A stretch of DNA of 64,000 nucleotides from Acidobacteriota bacterium (GTDB lineage: Bacteria > Acidobacteriota > Terriglobia > Terriglobales > Acidobacteriaceae): contig JABCZL010000002.1 of the NCBI GenBank assembly GCA_013289685.1, forward strand, positions 248,001 to 312,000, given 5' to 3'. The translations under genes and the position numbers were made by a program. The notes under the pieces are model-generated. The model saw only the letters and a list, made by a program, of their open reading frames with translations. It was not told the origin of the DNA and searched no databases. This document shows, piece after piece, positions 34,585-44,623 of this stretch (position 1 is its first letter; each line of letters starts with the position of its first letter).

Positions 34585-36354
34585 GTGCGGATAGTGGTGC
34601 GGGAGGACATTCCGGAAGACTCAGAACTGCGACGTGCATGGAATGAATTGGCTTTGCGGATGGATCGTCCCGAGGTCTTTTACACGTATGAATGGGCAGT
34701 TGCGGTGCAACGTTCCTACAGCGGTACCCAGAAGCCGCTTTTGTTTCTTGCCTATGAGGGCGAGTCGCTGGTCGGTGTGGTTACGTTGGTCTGGCAGAGA
34801 CCCGGGTCGAGCCTTGCCTTTCTTACGGCAAATACCGGGGACTACTGTGATTTCATCAGTGAGCCCGGCAAGCGGCGCGAGTTTGTTGGCGCCGTTTTGT
34901 CTGAGTTAAGCCAGCGAAACATCGGAAACATTGTGTTAACGAATCTGCCGGCAGATTCATCTTCGGTTGCTGCGATTTCCGACGCAGTTTCGCGCGGCCA
35001 GTTCTATCTGCATTCGCGTTCCGCCTATCTTTGCGCCCGTGTGGTTCCCGGGTCGGCAGAGGAACGTTCCACACTGAAACAAGCGGTGGCCAGCAAGAAG
35101 AGGCTGCGACGGAACATGCGCGAACTAGAAAAGCAGGGTCGCGTGTACGTCCGGCACGACACGCAGTGGGACCAGATCGCGCCGATATTACAGTCTTTCA
35201 TACGGGCCCACATTGCTCGCTTTCTCACGACGGGTCGAATCAGCAACCTGATTCGAGCCGAACGGCGCGCTTTTCTGTCCGAGTTGGCCCGCGAATTGTC
35301 GCAATCGGGATGGGTGACGGTGAGCCGCCTGCTCGTCGGTGAAATTCCCGCTGCGTGGAATTATGGATTCCAGTTTGCCGGGAGTTGGTTTTGGTATCAA
35401 CCAACGGTGAATAGCAGCTTCGAAGAGCTTTCTCCAGGCTACTGTCTGCTCGCCAAAATAGTGCAACTGGCGTGCGACAGCCCTGACATCGATGTCGTCG
35501 ATCTTGGGTTGGGAGCGGAAGACTACAAGGATCGCTTCGCGACCGCGAACCGCCAGACTCTGTACCTGGTATTACACAAGTCATTTTTTGATCATTTGCG
35601 AGCTGTCGCGCGGGACGGAGCCGCTTCAGTCGCAAAGGCGTCGCCGCGGATCGAGAGTTGGATCCGATGGACCCTTTCATCCGTCGTCAAGTTGAGGACG
35701 CGTCTTCAAGAATCTGGACTCGCGGGTCTAATAGACTGGATATCCCGACGGACTTGGAGTTCACTTTTCGGCTTCGATGAGGTGCTTTTCTTTGACTGGC
35801 CGGCGGGGGAGGAGAAGTGCAAAGGGCCATCCCGGTTGAAGCTGAGGCGTCTCGATTCCGATATTCTGGGGGCGGCGGCTATCCATTATGGGGACGACCC
35901 GCTCACCCTCGACTACTTGATGCGCTGTGCCCAAAGGCTGCGGTCGGAGGAAGATGGCGGGTTTGCGCTACTTACCGTCGAGGGGACGCCGCTGCATTTC
36001 TGCTGGGCGAAGGATTTCGAAGGTTTTGAAATGGCGGAACTGAGGCGTACTTTGAAGGCGCCTTGCGCGAATGCCGTGATGATCTTTGATTGTTTTACTC
36101 CACCCTCAGAGCGAGGCCACGGATTCTTTGCCGATGCGATCGCGGCACTGGCGCGTCGGCTGCATTCTGAGGGCAAAGCACCCTGGATCTTCGGCGCCGC
36201 AACCAACCAGGCGTCGCTGCGTGGTATAGAGGAATCCGGTTTCACGCACCAGTTCACTTTGGGGCGCAAAAGGATCCTTTTTCTTGAGAGGGCGAAGGAC
36301 TCGATCCCTTCTCCCGAGGCTGCGAATATTTCCAGGTCGGTGCCGGCTCGTTAG
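34585..36354 (+). CDS. Tandem GNAT acetyltransferase fusion (CelD-like plus GNAT)
   Basis: The 589-residue protein has an N-terminal CelD/FemAB-like acyltransferase domain (about residues 15-330, with LAYEGESLVGVVTLVW, RRNMRELEKQGR and DVVDLGLGAEDYKDRFA) and a second GNAT-like domain near the C-terminus (about 410-580, with MIFDCFTPPSERGHG and ATNQASLRGIEESGF). It probably acylates polysaccharide building units. It starts at GTG 34585, after a 149-base gap in which I saw no other gene. Confidence 0.78.
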   Translation: MRIVVREDIPEDSELRRAWNELALRMDRPEVFYTYEWAVAVQRSYSGTQKPLLFLAYEGESLVGVVTLVWQRPGSSLAFLTANTGDYCDFISEPGKRREFVGAVLSELSQRNIGNIVLTNLPADSSSVAAISDAVSRGQFYLHSRSAYLCARVVPGSAEERSTLKQAVASKKRLRRNMRELEKQGRVYVRHDTQWDQIAPILQSFIRAHIARFLTTGRISNLIRAERRAFLSELARELSQSGWVTVSRLLVGEIPAAWNYGFQFAGSWFWYQPTVNSSFEELSPGYCLLAKIVQLACDSPDIDVVDLGLGAEDYKDRFATANRQTLYLVLHKSFFDHLRAVARDGAASVAKASPRIESWIRWTLSSVVKLRTRLQESGLAGLIDWISRRTWSSLFGFDEVLFFDWPAGEEKCKGPSRLKLRRLDSDILGAAAIHYGDDPLTLDYLMRCAQRLRSEEDGGFALLTVEGTPLHFCWAKDFEGFEMAELRRTLKAPCANAVMIFDCFTPPSERGHGFFADAIAALARRLHSEGKAPWIFGAATNQASLRGIEESGFTHQFTLGRKRILFLERAKDSIPSPEAANISRSVPAR

Positions 36355-36390
36355 CTGGGCGTTGCCAGCACCGCAAGCAAGCAGAAATTC

Positions 36391-37998
36391 ATGACAGCTC
36401 CGTTGAACGAAGCCGCTGCGCTGCCGCCGACTGCCTCTCCTGAGGCGGCGCAGGGAGCACTTGGCGCGGAATTCAGCCGAAACCTTGGTCAGATATCGCG
36501 CCAGTCCGCGGTGTTTTTTCTCGGCACCTTGTTCACGATGGGGGCCGGCTATCTGGTCAAGGTTTACGTGGCTCGCGTACTGGGCGCGGAGCAGTTAGGA
36601 ATCTATGCACTCGGCATGACGATGGTGAGCTTTGTCCAAATGGCAGGGATGTTAGGGCTGCAGGGAACCGCTCCACGTTTTGTCGCGGTGTACAACGCTA
36701 CCGGGAAGTTTGACGAGTTGCGCGGGTTCCTGTCGCGCAGCACCCGTGCAATCGTGTTCCTGAACGTCGTGTTGTCTGTGGGATTGGTATTGAGCGGGCG
36801 CTGGATTGCCCGGAATTTATACCATGCTCCTGACCTGGCGCAGTACGTTCCTGTGTTTGCGGTACTGGCCGTTCTGGGAGCCATCAATGTTTTCTACTGC
36901 CAGGTTCTCGCAGGGTTCAAAGACATAGCGAAACGTACAGTGATCACCAACTTCGTGGGGAGTCCATTGGTGATCGCTCTCACGGTCGTGCTGCTGGCTT
37001 TGGGAACGGGTATGTGGGGCTATCTGAGCGCGCAGATCGCGAGTTCAGTCGTCGTGGTGACGCTGCTGGTGGCGGCCACATGGAAGCTGACTCCGCGGGA
37101 AGCTCGGTTTTCTTGGGCGGCTCTGCCCGCGCTCGATCCCGCGGTCAAGTCGCTGGCCCTGGCTTTCCTGGGAATGAACGTTCTCGATTTTCTGGTGAGC
37201 CAAGCGGATAAGATTCTGCTGGGGCTCTACCTGAATCCCCGCATCGTGGGAGTGTATGTTCTAGCCTCCACGTTGTCGGCGTTTATCCCGATCATTCTGC
37301 AATCGGTGAATCAGATCTTTGCTCCCGTGATCGCCGATCTGCACGCGCAGGGGCGAAAAGAAGTGTTGCAGAAGTTGTTTCAGACTCTCACTAAGTGGGT
37401 TCTGGGACTCTCGTTTCCGCTGGCGAGCGTGATGATAGTGTTTGCTCCGCGGCTGATGCGCATTTTCGGGCCCGACTTTGAAAGCGGCTGGCCGGTTCTG
37501 GTGATCGGAGCCGTGGGGCAGCTGGTGAACTGCGGGGTGGGCTCGGTCGGATTTCTTCTGTTGATGTCGGGAAACCAGAAACGGCTGATCAAGGTGCAGT
37601 TCGCGATGACAGTGGTTTCCGTGGTGACGAACCTCTCTCTGATTCCCACTCTCGGTATGGTGGGAGCGGCCCTGGCCTCGGCTTGCGTGAATGCTGGGGG
37701 GAATTTGTGGAATTTATACGAAGTACGCAAAGCACTGGGAATTTCCCCCTATAATCGAAATTACTTCGCGCTTTGGATTCCGAGCGCGTCCGCAGTATCG
37801 GCAGTGCTGCTGATGCGATTCTCAACGGGATCGGCCGCGCATCCATGGCTCGTGATAGGGCTATCGCTTCTGCTGGCGTATACGGTTTTCGTGGGATTGG
37901 CCGCCGCATTCGCGCTCGATCAGGATGATCGAATGATTGCCCGAAGTGCCTGGTCACAATTGCGTGTGGGTGTACAAACATTTGGAGTGAAACCTTGA
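36391..37998 (+). CDS. Lipid-linked oligosaccharide flippase, Wzx/RfbX type
   Basis: This is a 535-residue polysaccharide transporter with about 12-14 membrane segments (Polysacc_synt family). Typical pieces are GYLVKVYVARVLGAEQLG, LFSFLG-like ALAFLGMNVLDFLVSQADKILLG and GVYVLASTLSAF. It would flip lipid-linked repeat units across the inner membrane. The next small gene starts in the stop codon (TGATG). Confidence 0.9.
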   Translation: MTAPLNEAAALPPTASPEAAQGALGAEFSRNLGQISRQSAVFFLGTLFTMGAGYLVKVYVARVLGAEQLGIYALGMTMVSFVQMAGMLGLQGTAPRFVAVYNATGKFDELRGFLSRSTRAIVFLNVVLSVGLVLSGRWIARNLYHAPDLAQYVPVFAVLAVLGAINVFYCQVLAGFKDIAKRTVITNFVGSPLVIALTVVLLALGTGMWGYLSAQIASSVVVVTLLVAATWKLTPREARFSWAALPALDPAVKSLALAFLGMNVLDFLVSQADKILLGLYLNPRIVGVYVLASTLSAFIPIILQSVNQIFAPVIADLHAQGRKEVLQKLFQTLTKWVLGLSFPLASVMIVFAPRLMRIFGPDFESGWPVLVIGAVGQLVNCGVGSVGFLLLMSGNQKRLIKVQFAMTVVSVVTNLSLIPTLGMVGAALASACVNAGGNLWNLYEVRKALGISPYNRNYFALWIPSASAVSAVLLMRFSTGSAAHPWLVIGLSLLLAYTVFVGLAAAFALDQDDRMIARSAWSQLRVGVQTFGVKP

Positions 37999-38195
37999 TG
38001 ACCCAGTACCGGACGGTTCATTTGCCGGAGGAGTTGTGTGGAGCGGCAGAGAAATTGCTGGCGGGTCGATTCGAGAACCTTGAAGCATTGTTGAGTTTTT
38101 TGTTACAGGAAATAGTCAAAGATGACGCCGCCAAATTCGACCGGGCGGAAGAGCAGATGATCGAGCAGCGGCTCAAAGATCTGGGCTACATTTGA
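37998..38195 (+). CDS. Small conserved-looking protein, ribbon-helix-helix-like N-terminus
   Basis: The 65-residue protein starts TQYRTVHLPEELC and ends EQRLKDLGYI. The N-terminal beta-strand plus helices suggest a ribbon-helix-helix or coiled-coil dimer. The C-terminal RLKDLGYI resembles short proteins I recall beside phosphodiesterase/sulfatase genes, and a sulfatase-family gene does follow 89 bases on. It overlaps the flippase stop by one base. Function unknown. Confidence 0.6.
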   Translation: MTQYRTVHLPEELCGAAEKLLAGRFENLEALLSFLLQEIVKDDAAKFDRAEEQMIEQRLKDLGYI

Positions 38196-38284
38196 ATGTG
38201 TCCGATTGTGACGGCCAGGTCATTATCTTTAGTCTTTAAGAGAAATGGCGCAAAGGTCGTTTTCTTAATCCACGTCGCAAGGCA

Positions 38285-39826
38285 ATGAAGAAACGTTCGC
38301 TGGTGCTGGTTACGGTGGATTGTCTGCGGGCCGATCACGTCGGTTTTCTGGGATACTCCCGCCCCGTGACCCCAAACCTGGACGCACTGGCGGAAAACAG
38401 CGCCATCTTTTCGGACGCGATTGTGGCGGGCGCTCCGACGTATTTTTCTTTTCCGGGCATCCTCGCATCGCGTTACCCACTCGCCCTGGGACGCGATGTA
38501 CTCGGTATCGCGCCGCACGAACCGACGCTGCCCACAGTCTTGCAAGACGCTGGTTATGCGACCGCGGCCTTTCTGGCGGCCAATCCGTACCTTAGCCGTC
38601 GCTTTGGCTATGACCAGGGTTTCGACACCTTTCACGATTTTCTGGATTCAGAAATCGGCCGGGAGCCGGTGAGCGCTGACCCCGCAGCAGTGGGACGGCT
38701 GTCGAAGCTCAATCGCTTGATGCGGAACGCTGCGCGCCGCAATGGCCTGGCGACCAAGGGATACGATGAACTTTACTTTTGGTACTGCCAGTGGGTATCG
38801 GCTCGCGAAAGCGTTCCAATGGACAAGCTGCGGCGATATCCCGCTGCCAATGTCATGGTGGATCAGGCTGCGTCGTGGCTGAGCACGGTGGGAGAGCAGC
38901 CGTTCTTGTTGTGGCTACACCTGATGGATCCCCATCACCCTTACTATCCCCCCGAAGAATCTTTAGCCGCGCTGGGCTTGCCTCACATTACGGCCCGCCG
39001 GGCACGCATGCTCAACTCTTTCTGGAACCGGTGGGACATTGGGCCTCGGCGATTCGAGCGGTACCGGAACGAGATTATTTCGCTCTACGACGCCGGTGTG
39101 CACTGGGTGGACAAGCAAATTTCACGGCTGATTGGGATCTTGCAGCGTTTACAGCGGTGGGATGAAACGGTTTTCGTTGTAACCGCGGACCACGGGGAAG
39201 CATTCCTCGAACATGGCGATCGTTATCACTCTCCCACCAGCTTGCCGGAATATCTGATTCGCGTGCCACTACTCCTGCGCGCACCCGGGCTCTCGGCCCG
39301 CCGTTTTTCGCAGGGGCCCTTTAGCCTGATTCACCTGGCGCCGACTCTGCTGGAGGCTGTCGGTATTTCCTCACCCGATGGTTTTCAGGGGCGGAGTTGT
39401 TGGGAGCAGATCTCGGCGGGGAACTGGAGAGGTGAACCGGCGATTACGGAGTGCATTGATGGGTGTTGCAATCCCATGCGACCGGATGACCGGATGCGTC
39501 CAAGATTGATGGCGGTTCGCGACCAGGAGCTCAAGCTGGTCATCAACTTTAGCGAGAAACGGGATTGTCTCTACGACCTGAAAAATGATCCGCGAGAATG
39601 TTCGCCGCTGCCGGCCGGCGTTCGAACCCGGGAGCGCGCAGGCCTTTTCCAAGTGGCGCAGAGGCATCTCCAGACGAGCGCTAGTGCAGAGAGAACGGAT
39701 CTGCGCCTAAGCGCGCTTCTTCGCGAACTTCAGCAATCGGCGAAAATGACGGGCGCCACGACAGCCTCTCCCATGGCGGGCGAGGAGCGCTGGGCGTCGA
39801 TTTCTTCCGGTGGAGCGCAGAGCTGA
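38285..39826 (+). CDS. Alkaline phosphatase superfamily (sulfatase-like) enzyme
   Basis: The 513-residue protein has the metal-binding start VTVDCLRADHVGFLGY and a C-terminal VTADHGEAFLEHGD. The position of the formylglycine nucleophile motif (C/S-x-P-x-R) reads GAPTYFSFPGILASRYP instead. That suggests a phosphotransferase or phosphodiesterase of the phosphoglycerol/phosphoethanolamine transferase type rather than a true sulfatase. It could add a charged phosphate group to the polysaccharide. Confidence 0.82.
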   Translation: MKKRSLVLVTVDCLRADHVGFLGYSRPVTPNLDALAENSAIFSDAIVAGAPTYFSFPGILASRYPLALGRDVLGIAPHEPTLPTVLQDAGYATAAFLAANPYLSRRFGYDQGFDTFHDFLDSEIGREPVSADPAAVGRLSKLNRLMRNAARRNGLATKGYDELYFWYCQWVSARESVPMDKLRRYPAANVMVDQAASWLSTVGEQPFLLWLHLMDPHHPYYPPEESLAALGLPHITARRARMLNSFWNRWDIGPRRFERYRNEIISLYDAGVHWVDKQISRLIGILQRLQRWDETVFVVTADHGEAFLEHGDRYHSPTSLPEYLIRVPLLLRAPGLSARRFSQGPFSLIHLAPTLLEAVGISSPDGFQGRSCWEQISAGNWRGEPAITECIDGCCNPMRPDDRMRPRLMAVRDQELKLVINFSEKRDCLYDLKNDPRECSPLPAGVRTRERAGLFQVAQRHLQTSASAERTDLRLSALLRELQQSAKMTGATTASPMAGEERWASISSGGAQS

Positions 39827-39846
39827 TCTCTCGGACTCCCAAGCCT

Positions 39847-40908
39847 ATGAAGAAAGTTCGAGTATTGTTCCTGCCAGATGTGGATGCGAACAATACCAAT
39901 GCTCAGAGCCTCAACGTTCGAGAAATTGCGCTGCGCCTTGATCCCGAAAGATTCTACAGCACGCTGTGGTACGAACATGAGCCGGATCCGCGGTTGCGGA
40001 ATCTTCCGGGGATCCGCCTGCAACCGTTGCCGACCCGCGGCAAGACTCTGCGCCTCTTGAGGGAGATGCTAGGAGACTATGACATTGTTGCGTACATGGA
40101 CTACAGCCCGGCCAGTTACATGTTTGTTCATCTGCCCCGTGTGCTCCGGGGGGCGAAAGCTGTGCTACACGTAGAAGCTCCCTCATCCCAGTTGACCAAT
40201 CCATCACGTCTACTGCGATTCCTCTATGCAGGAGTTCAGTCGCGTTGTGACATTTACACGGCAATAACGGAGTTCATTGCCGGGGAGTTACAAAGTAGCG
40301 CGAAGAAGAAGGCGAGCTACATTCTGCCGGTGGGAGTCGATACCAATCTGTTCAGTCCGCCCGCAGAGCGAACCAATCCGGTACCTGGAGTGCTGTTTGC
40401 GGGGACGTTGATTGAGCGTAAGGGGCCGCAACATGTACTCGATGCCGCGGCTCAGTTTCCAAACGCAGTCTTCCGGATAGTGGGAGCGGGCCGGGAAGGG
40501 TTCGAAGAGGTTTTGCGTCGGAAAATCGCGCAATCGAATCTGAAGAACCTCACTCTGGAGGGTCCAAGAACGCAGCTGCAGATGCTCGAAATCATGCGAC
40601 AGAGCGACATCTTTCTTCTGCCGTCGCGTCTGGAAGGAATCCCCAAGGTCACGCTGGAAGCCGCGGCTACGGGCTTGCCGTGCGTCGTGTTTCGAGACTA
40701 CGAAACGCCGTCGGTCGTAGATGGTATCACCGGTTTTCAGGTGGCAACCCTCGAAGAGATGATGCAAGCCCTGGCAAGACTGATCAGCGATCGTTCCCTG
40801 CGGGAGCGATTGGGTGCAGCAGGTCGCGAGCACGTGAAAAATTTTGACTGGGATTCGGTGAGCAGGCAGTGGCAGAGTGCGTACCTGGAAATCGCGGAGG
40901 CGCGCTAA
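39847..40908 (+). CDS. Glycosyltransferase family 4 (first of four)
   Basis: The 353-residue GT-B enzyme has the GT4 acceptor/donor patterns IERKGPQHVLDAAAQF and PSRLEGIPKVTLEAAATGLP. It follows the sulfatase-like gene closely. It is one of four GT4 proteins here that probably assemble the repeat unit. Specificity cannot be read. Confidence 0.86.
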   Translation: MKKVRVLFLPDVDANNTNAQSLNVREIALRLDPERFYSTLWYEHEPDPRLRNLPGIRLQPLPTRGKTLRLLREMLGDYDIVAYMDYSPASYMFVHLPRVLRGAKAVLHVEAPSSQLTNPSRLLRFLYAGVQSRCDIYTAITEFIAGELQSSAKKKASYILPVGVDTNLFSPPAERTNPVPGVLFAGTLIERKGPQHVLDAAAQFPNAVFRIVGAGREGFEEVLRRKIAQSNLKNLTLEGPRTQLQMLEIMRQSDIFLLPSRLEGIPKVTLEAAATGLPCVVFRDYETPSVVDGITGFQVATLEEMMQALARLISDRSLRERLGAAGREHVKNFDWDSVSRQWQSAYLEIAEAR

Positions 40909-40909
40909 C

Positions 40910-42076
40910 GTGGGGAATGGCGGCGGGGATCTTCGCGTTCTGACTCTCACGCCCTTTTATCCGACCCACCGTGATCCGGCCTTTGGATGTTTCGTTTCCG
41001 AGCCACTGGATTGGCTGGCGAAAGCGGGAGTGCGGAATACGGTGTTCGCAGTTCAGCCGCTCTATCGCGGAAAATCTCGTATCGACAATTCTGCAGTACA
41101 TGCCGAGTGGCTTCGTTACTTCGCGTTGCCGGGAGGCTTCGGACTTCCGACGGCAGGGGCGTTCCTGTTTGCCCGCATCGTTGGAAGAGTGCGGGAGCTC
41201 CACCGCTCAAAGCAGATTGACTTGATCCACGCCCACGCACCTTTGCCCTGCGGACACGCTGCCATGTTATTGAGCGCAGAACTTGGACTCCCCTACGTGG
41301 TCTCGGTGCACGGTCTCGATGCCTACTCAACAGAACAGGTCAGCGGACGGTTGGGGGAATGGTGCCGCCGTATTTCGCAGCGCGTGTATCGATCCTCGCG
41401 GCGGGTGATCTGCATTAGCGAGCGCGTCCGCGAACAAGTGTTAGAAGGTACGGGGACCGGTTGCCGGACGTCGGTGGTGTACAACGGGGTGGATCCTGAG
41501 TTATTTTCACCGGGCAACGATCCCTCCACTGGCGGGCCGATCGTCCTTAGCGTGGGGAACCTGATCCCAATCAAAGGACACGAACTCCTCATCCGTGCCG
41601 TGGCCGCGCTCGGTCCCGACCTTCCGGCGCTGACGATGGACGTCATCGGACGCGGGCCGGAACAATCCCGACTGCAGGCCCTGGCCGAGCAACTGGGGAT
41701 CGGCAATCGGGTGCGCTTTCTTGGAGTTCAGTCACGCCAGCAGGTTGCAGCAGCCATGCGCCGATGCACGGTGTTCGCGCTGCCCAGCCGGTACGAAGGT
41801 TTAGGCTGTGTTTACCTGGAAGCGATGTCCGCGGGCAAGCCGGTGATTGGCTGCCGCGGACAGGGAATTGCCGAGATCATTCAGCACGGTTCCAACGGAT
41901 TTCTGGTGGGGCCCGACAACGAGAAAGAATTGACGCTGGCGCTCGCGATGCTTCTGCGCGACGAACCCCGCCGCCACAATCTGGGTGCTGCCGCACGCGA
42001 CACGATTCTGGAGAGACTGACGTTAGCGCATCAAGCGGAGAGCCTGGCGAGAATTTTTCGGGAGTCGGTGCGATGA
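40910..42076 (+). CDS. Glycosyltransferase family 4 (second)
   Basis: The GT4 protein starts at GTG 40910 with GGAGG nine bases upstream, right after the previous stop. Key features are PFYPTHRDPAFGCFV, HAHAPLPCGHAA, GNLIPIKGHELLI and PSRYEGLGCVYLEAMSAGKPVI. Its stop overlaps the next start (ATGA at 42073). Confidence 0.88.
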   Translation: MGNGGGDLRVLTLTPFYPTHRDPAFGCFVSEPLDWLAKAGVRNTVFAVQPLYRGKSRIDNSAVHAEWLRYFALPGGFGLPTAGAFLFARIVGRVRELHRSKQIDLIHAHAPLPCGHAAMLLSAELGLPYVVSVHGLDAYSTEQVSGRLGEWCRRISQRVYRSSRRVICISERVREQVLEGTGTGCRTSVVYNGVDPELFSPGNDPSTGGPIVLSVGNLIPIKGHELLIRAVAALGPDLPALTMDVIGRGPEQSRLQALAEQLGIGNRVRFLGVQSRQQVAAAMRRCTVFALPSRYEGLGCVYLEAMSAGKPVIGCRGQGIAEIIQHGSNGFLVGPDNEKELTLALAMLLRDEPRRHNLGAAARDTILERLTLAHQAESLARIFRESVR

Positions 42077-43227
42077 GGCGGCGTCTGGTGATTCTGACGG
42101 AGATCATCTCGCCGTATCGCATTCCGTTGTTTAATGCTCTTGCGACACATGCGGACGTGGATTTGCATGTGATCTTCCTGGCTGAGACTGACCCGGGCCT
42201 GCGGCAATGGCAGATCTATAAGGAAGAGATCCGATTCTCGTACCAGATCCTTCCGTCGTGGCGAAAGCGAATCGGCAGGTATAACGTGCTGTTGAACCGC
42301 GGTGTGGGCAGAGCGCTCGCAGCGGCCGCACCCGATGTGATTTTGTGCGGAGGCTACAGCTATGTCGCCTCCTGGCAATCGCTGATCTGGGCGCGGAGTC
42401 ACCAGGTCCCCTTTTTCCTCTGGTCCGAGAGCAATCTGCAGGATCAGCGTCGCGGGCTCGCTCTGGTGGAATTCCTGAAAGCCGAGTTTCTACGCAAGTG
42501 TACCGGATTCGTCGTGCCAGGGCCGGCGGCACAGGAGTACCTTTGCGCCGGGAAAAAAATTCGAGAAGACATCATCTTTACCGCGCCGAACGCTGTTGAC
42601 AATGAACTTTTCGCTACCGCCTCCGCCGCCGCTCGCCGAGATGCGACCGCGGCGCGCCGGGAGTTTCATTTGCCCGAGCGCTACTTTCTGTTTGTAGGAC
42701 GCCTGGTGCGGGAAAAAGGAGTGTTTGAATTGCTATCTGCTTATGCCAAACTGGAGGAGTCGATGCGCCGGCAAGTCGGTTTGGTGTTCGTGGGCGACGG
42801 GTCGTCGCGACTGCGATTGCAGGAGCAGGCGTCCACTATCTCGCCGGGATCGATAAGATTCGCGGGCTTTGCGCAGCGGGAACAACTGGCGGCTTATTAC
42901 GCTCTCGCCGAAATGCTGATTCTGCCAACGTATACTGATACCTGGGGACTGGTCGTGAATGAAGCCATGGCGTGCGGCTTGCCTGTGATTCTCAGCCGGG
43001 CCGCGGGATGCGCTGTGGACCTGATAAGGGAAGATTGGAACGGGTTGTTGGTGCCGCCCGAGGATGTCTCGTCTCTAACTTTCGCGATGCGAAGGGTTGC
43101 CAGTCAACCCGATCTCCGCGCCATCATGGGCCCGAACAGCGCCCAACATATTTCCCACTACTCGCCAATGGCATGGGCCAGCGGGATCGCGACGATGGTC
43201 GGAGCCGCGGGAGGAATGCATGACTGA
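42073..43227 (+). CDS. Glycosyltransferase family 4 (third)
   Basis: The 384-residue GT4 has LTEIISPYRIPLFNAL, VGRLVREKGVFELLSA and LPTYTDTWGLVVNEAMACGLPVI. The ATG start overlaps the previous stop, and the following Wzy-like gene starts eight bases before this stop, a sign of translational coupling. Confidence 0.88.
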   Translation: MRRRLVILTEIISPYRIPLFNALATHADVDLHVIFLAETDPGLRQWQIYKEEIRFSYQILPSWRKRIGRYNVLLNRGVGRALAAAAPDVILCGGYSYVASWQSLIWARSHQVPFFLWSESNLQDQRRGLALVEFLKAEFLRKCTGFVVPGPAAQEYLCAGKKIREDIIFTAPNAVDNELFATASAAARRDATAARREFHLPERYFLFVGRLVREKGVFELLSAYAKLEESMRRQVGLVFVGDGSSRLRLQEQASTISPGSIRFAGFAQREQLAAYYALAEMLILPTYTDTWGLVVNEAMACGLPVILSRAAGCAVDLIREDWNGLLVPPEDVSSLTFAMRRVASQPDLRAIMGPNSAQHISHYSPMAWASGIATMVGAAGGMHD

Positions 43228-44623
43228 GCGCATTCCCAAAGCCCTATGGGTTGCAGCAGCCGCGCTGGGCCTGCTTGTACTCGCGTATCTCGCCTATTCT
43301 CGTCCTGGCTATTTCACGAGCCAAACCTACCTGGGAGGCCTGCTGCTTCTCGAGTTTCTGGCCGCGGCCGTGTGGATGTATCGCCGAGTTTTCTTCCCAC
43401 TCGTTGTTTTGGCGTTCCTGCTCGCGGGCGTAGACCTGCCGGTGGGTTCAATTTGGACAGCTTTGCGATGGGTGTTTCTTTGCGTCGGAGCTTTGGCTGG
43501 CGCGTTCATCATGCTTAAGGAACGTCGTCATCACTTCGGCCTGTTTCACGTATTGGCATTGTTCGGCGTCTTGGCAACGCTGGTTTCGGCAGCCGTTTCC
43601 CAATATCCCGCCGTTACGCTCTTGAAGGCCTTCAGCCTGCTTTTGTTGTTCGTCTATGCAAGCACGGGAGCCAGACTGGCGGTGACCGGCCGCGAAGATC
43701 GATTTTTCGCTGGATTACTGACTGGCTGTGAGGTGTTTGTTGGGGCGGTCGCGGCCTTTCACGCGATTGGCATCGACGCCATGGGGAATCCCAACTCGCT
43801 GGGGGCAGTGATGGGTATGTTCGGTGCCCCGATTCTGCTGTGGGGGACGCTGGTGAGCGACAAACCTTTCGATCGCGGGAGGCGGATGGTGTTGTACGGA
43901 ATCTCCATGTACCTGACTTACGCCAGTCACGCGCGGGCCGGGATGGTGGCAGCGTTGATCTCCTCGGGATTGCTTTGTCTGGCTTTGCGCAAGTATCGGC
44001 TGCTTGCCAGGGGGGTCATTGTGGTCGCGGTTCTTGTTGCGTTGAGTGCGATTCTGCAGCCCGACAATTTCTCGAATACGGTTACGACGGTCTTATACAA
44101 AGGAGATCCCGAGCACGTTCTTCTGAGTTCGCGCCAATCTCCCTGGCAGTCGGCGATGAAGCGGATTAACGACCACTTCTGGTTTGGGACCGGACTCGGC
44201 ACCATTGAAACCGCCGAGAGCACAAATGTTCGCGCAGTGTTTTCTTCTAACAACAAAGTGACGACGGAAAACGGAAGCAGCTATCTAACGATCCTCTCCG
44301 GAGTGGGGTTCCTGGGTGCGTTACCCTTCGCTTTGTTATTGCTTCTGCTCTCAGGCAAGATTTTTCGCACGATCGCAGGGCTGCGAAAGACGGGGAACGC
44401 TTGCCATCTCGCTACCCCCCTGGCGATGGTAATGCTCGCTGGCCTGATTCACGCTGGTTTTGAGGACTGGCTATTTGCTCCGGGCAATTACCTATGCCTG
44501 TTCTTCTGGAGTCTAGCGTTTATCTTCGTCGATGCGGCTCCGTCATCGCTTCCGCAGGTTGCGTTGACGTGGCGCCTAAGAACAGCGCGGCGGGGCTTTG
44601 GCGAAGTTGCGCCGAGCCGATGA
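43220..44623 (+). CDS. Wzy-like polysaccharide polymerase / O-antigen ligase-like membrane protein
   Basis: The 467-residue protein has about ten membrane segments, with a large loop (QSPWQSAMKRINDHFWFGTGLGTIET) followed by further helices and a Wzy-type FWFGTGLG pattern. Polymerisation or ligation of repeat units is inferred from the topology and the neighbouring flippase and glycosyltransferases. ATG 43220 overlaps the previous gene and its stop overlaps the next start. The other Wzy-like protein at 16671 suggests two polymers or a polymerase/ligase split. Confidence 0.82.
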   Translation: MTERIPKALWVAAAALGLLVLAYLAYSRPGYFTSQTYLGGLLLLEFLAAAVWMYRRVFFPLVVLAFLLAGVDLPVGSIWTALRWVFLCVGALAGAFIMLKERRHHFGLFHVLALFGVLATLVSAAVSQYPAVTLLKAFSLLLLFVYASTGARLAVTGREDRFFAGLLTGCEVFVGAVAAFHAIGIDAMGNPNSLGAVMGMFGAPILLWGTLVSDKPFDRGRRMVLYGISMYLTYASHARAGMVAALISSGLLCLALRKYRLLARGVIVVAVLVALSAILQPDNFSNTVTTVLYKGDPEHVLLSSRQSPWQSAMKRINDHFWFGTGLGTIETAESTNVRAVFSSNNKVTTENGSSYLTILSGVGFLGALPFALLLLLLSGKIFRTIAGLRKTGNACHLATPLAMVMLAGLIHAGFEDWLFAPGNYLCLFFWSLAFIFVDAAPSSLPQVALTWRLRTARRGFGEVAPSR

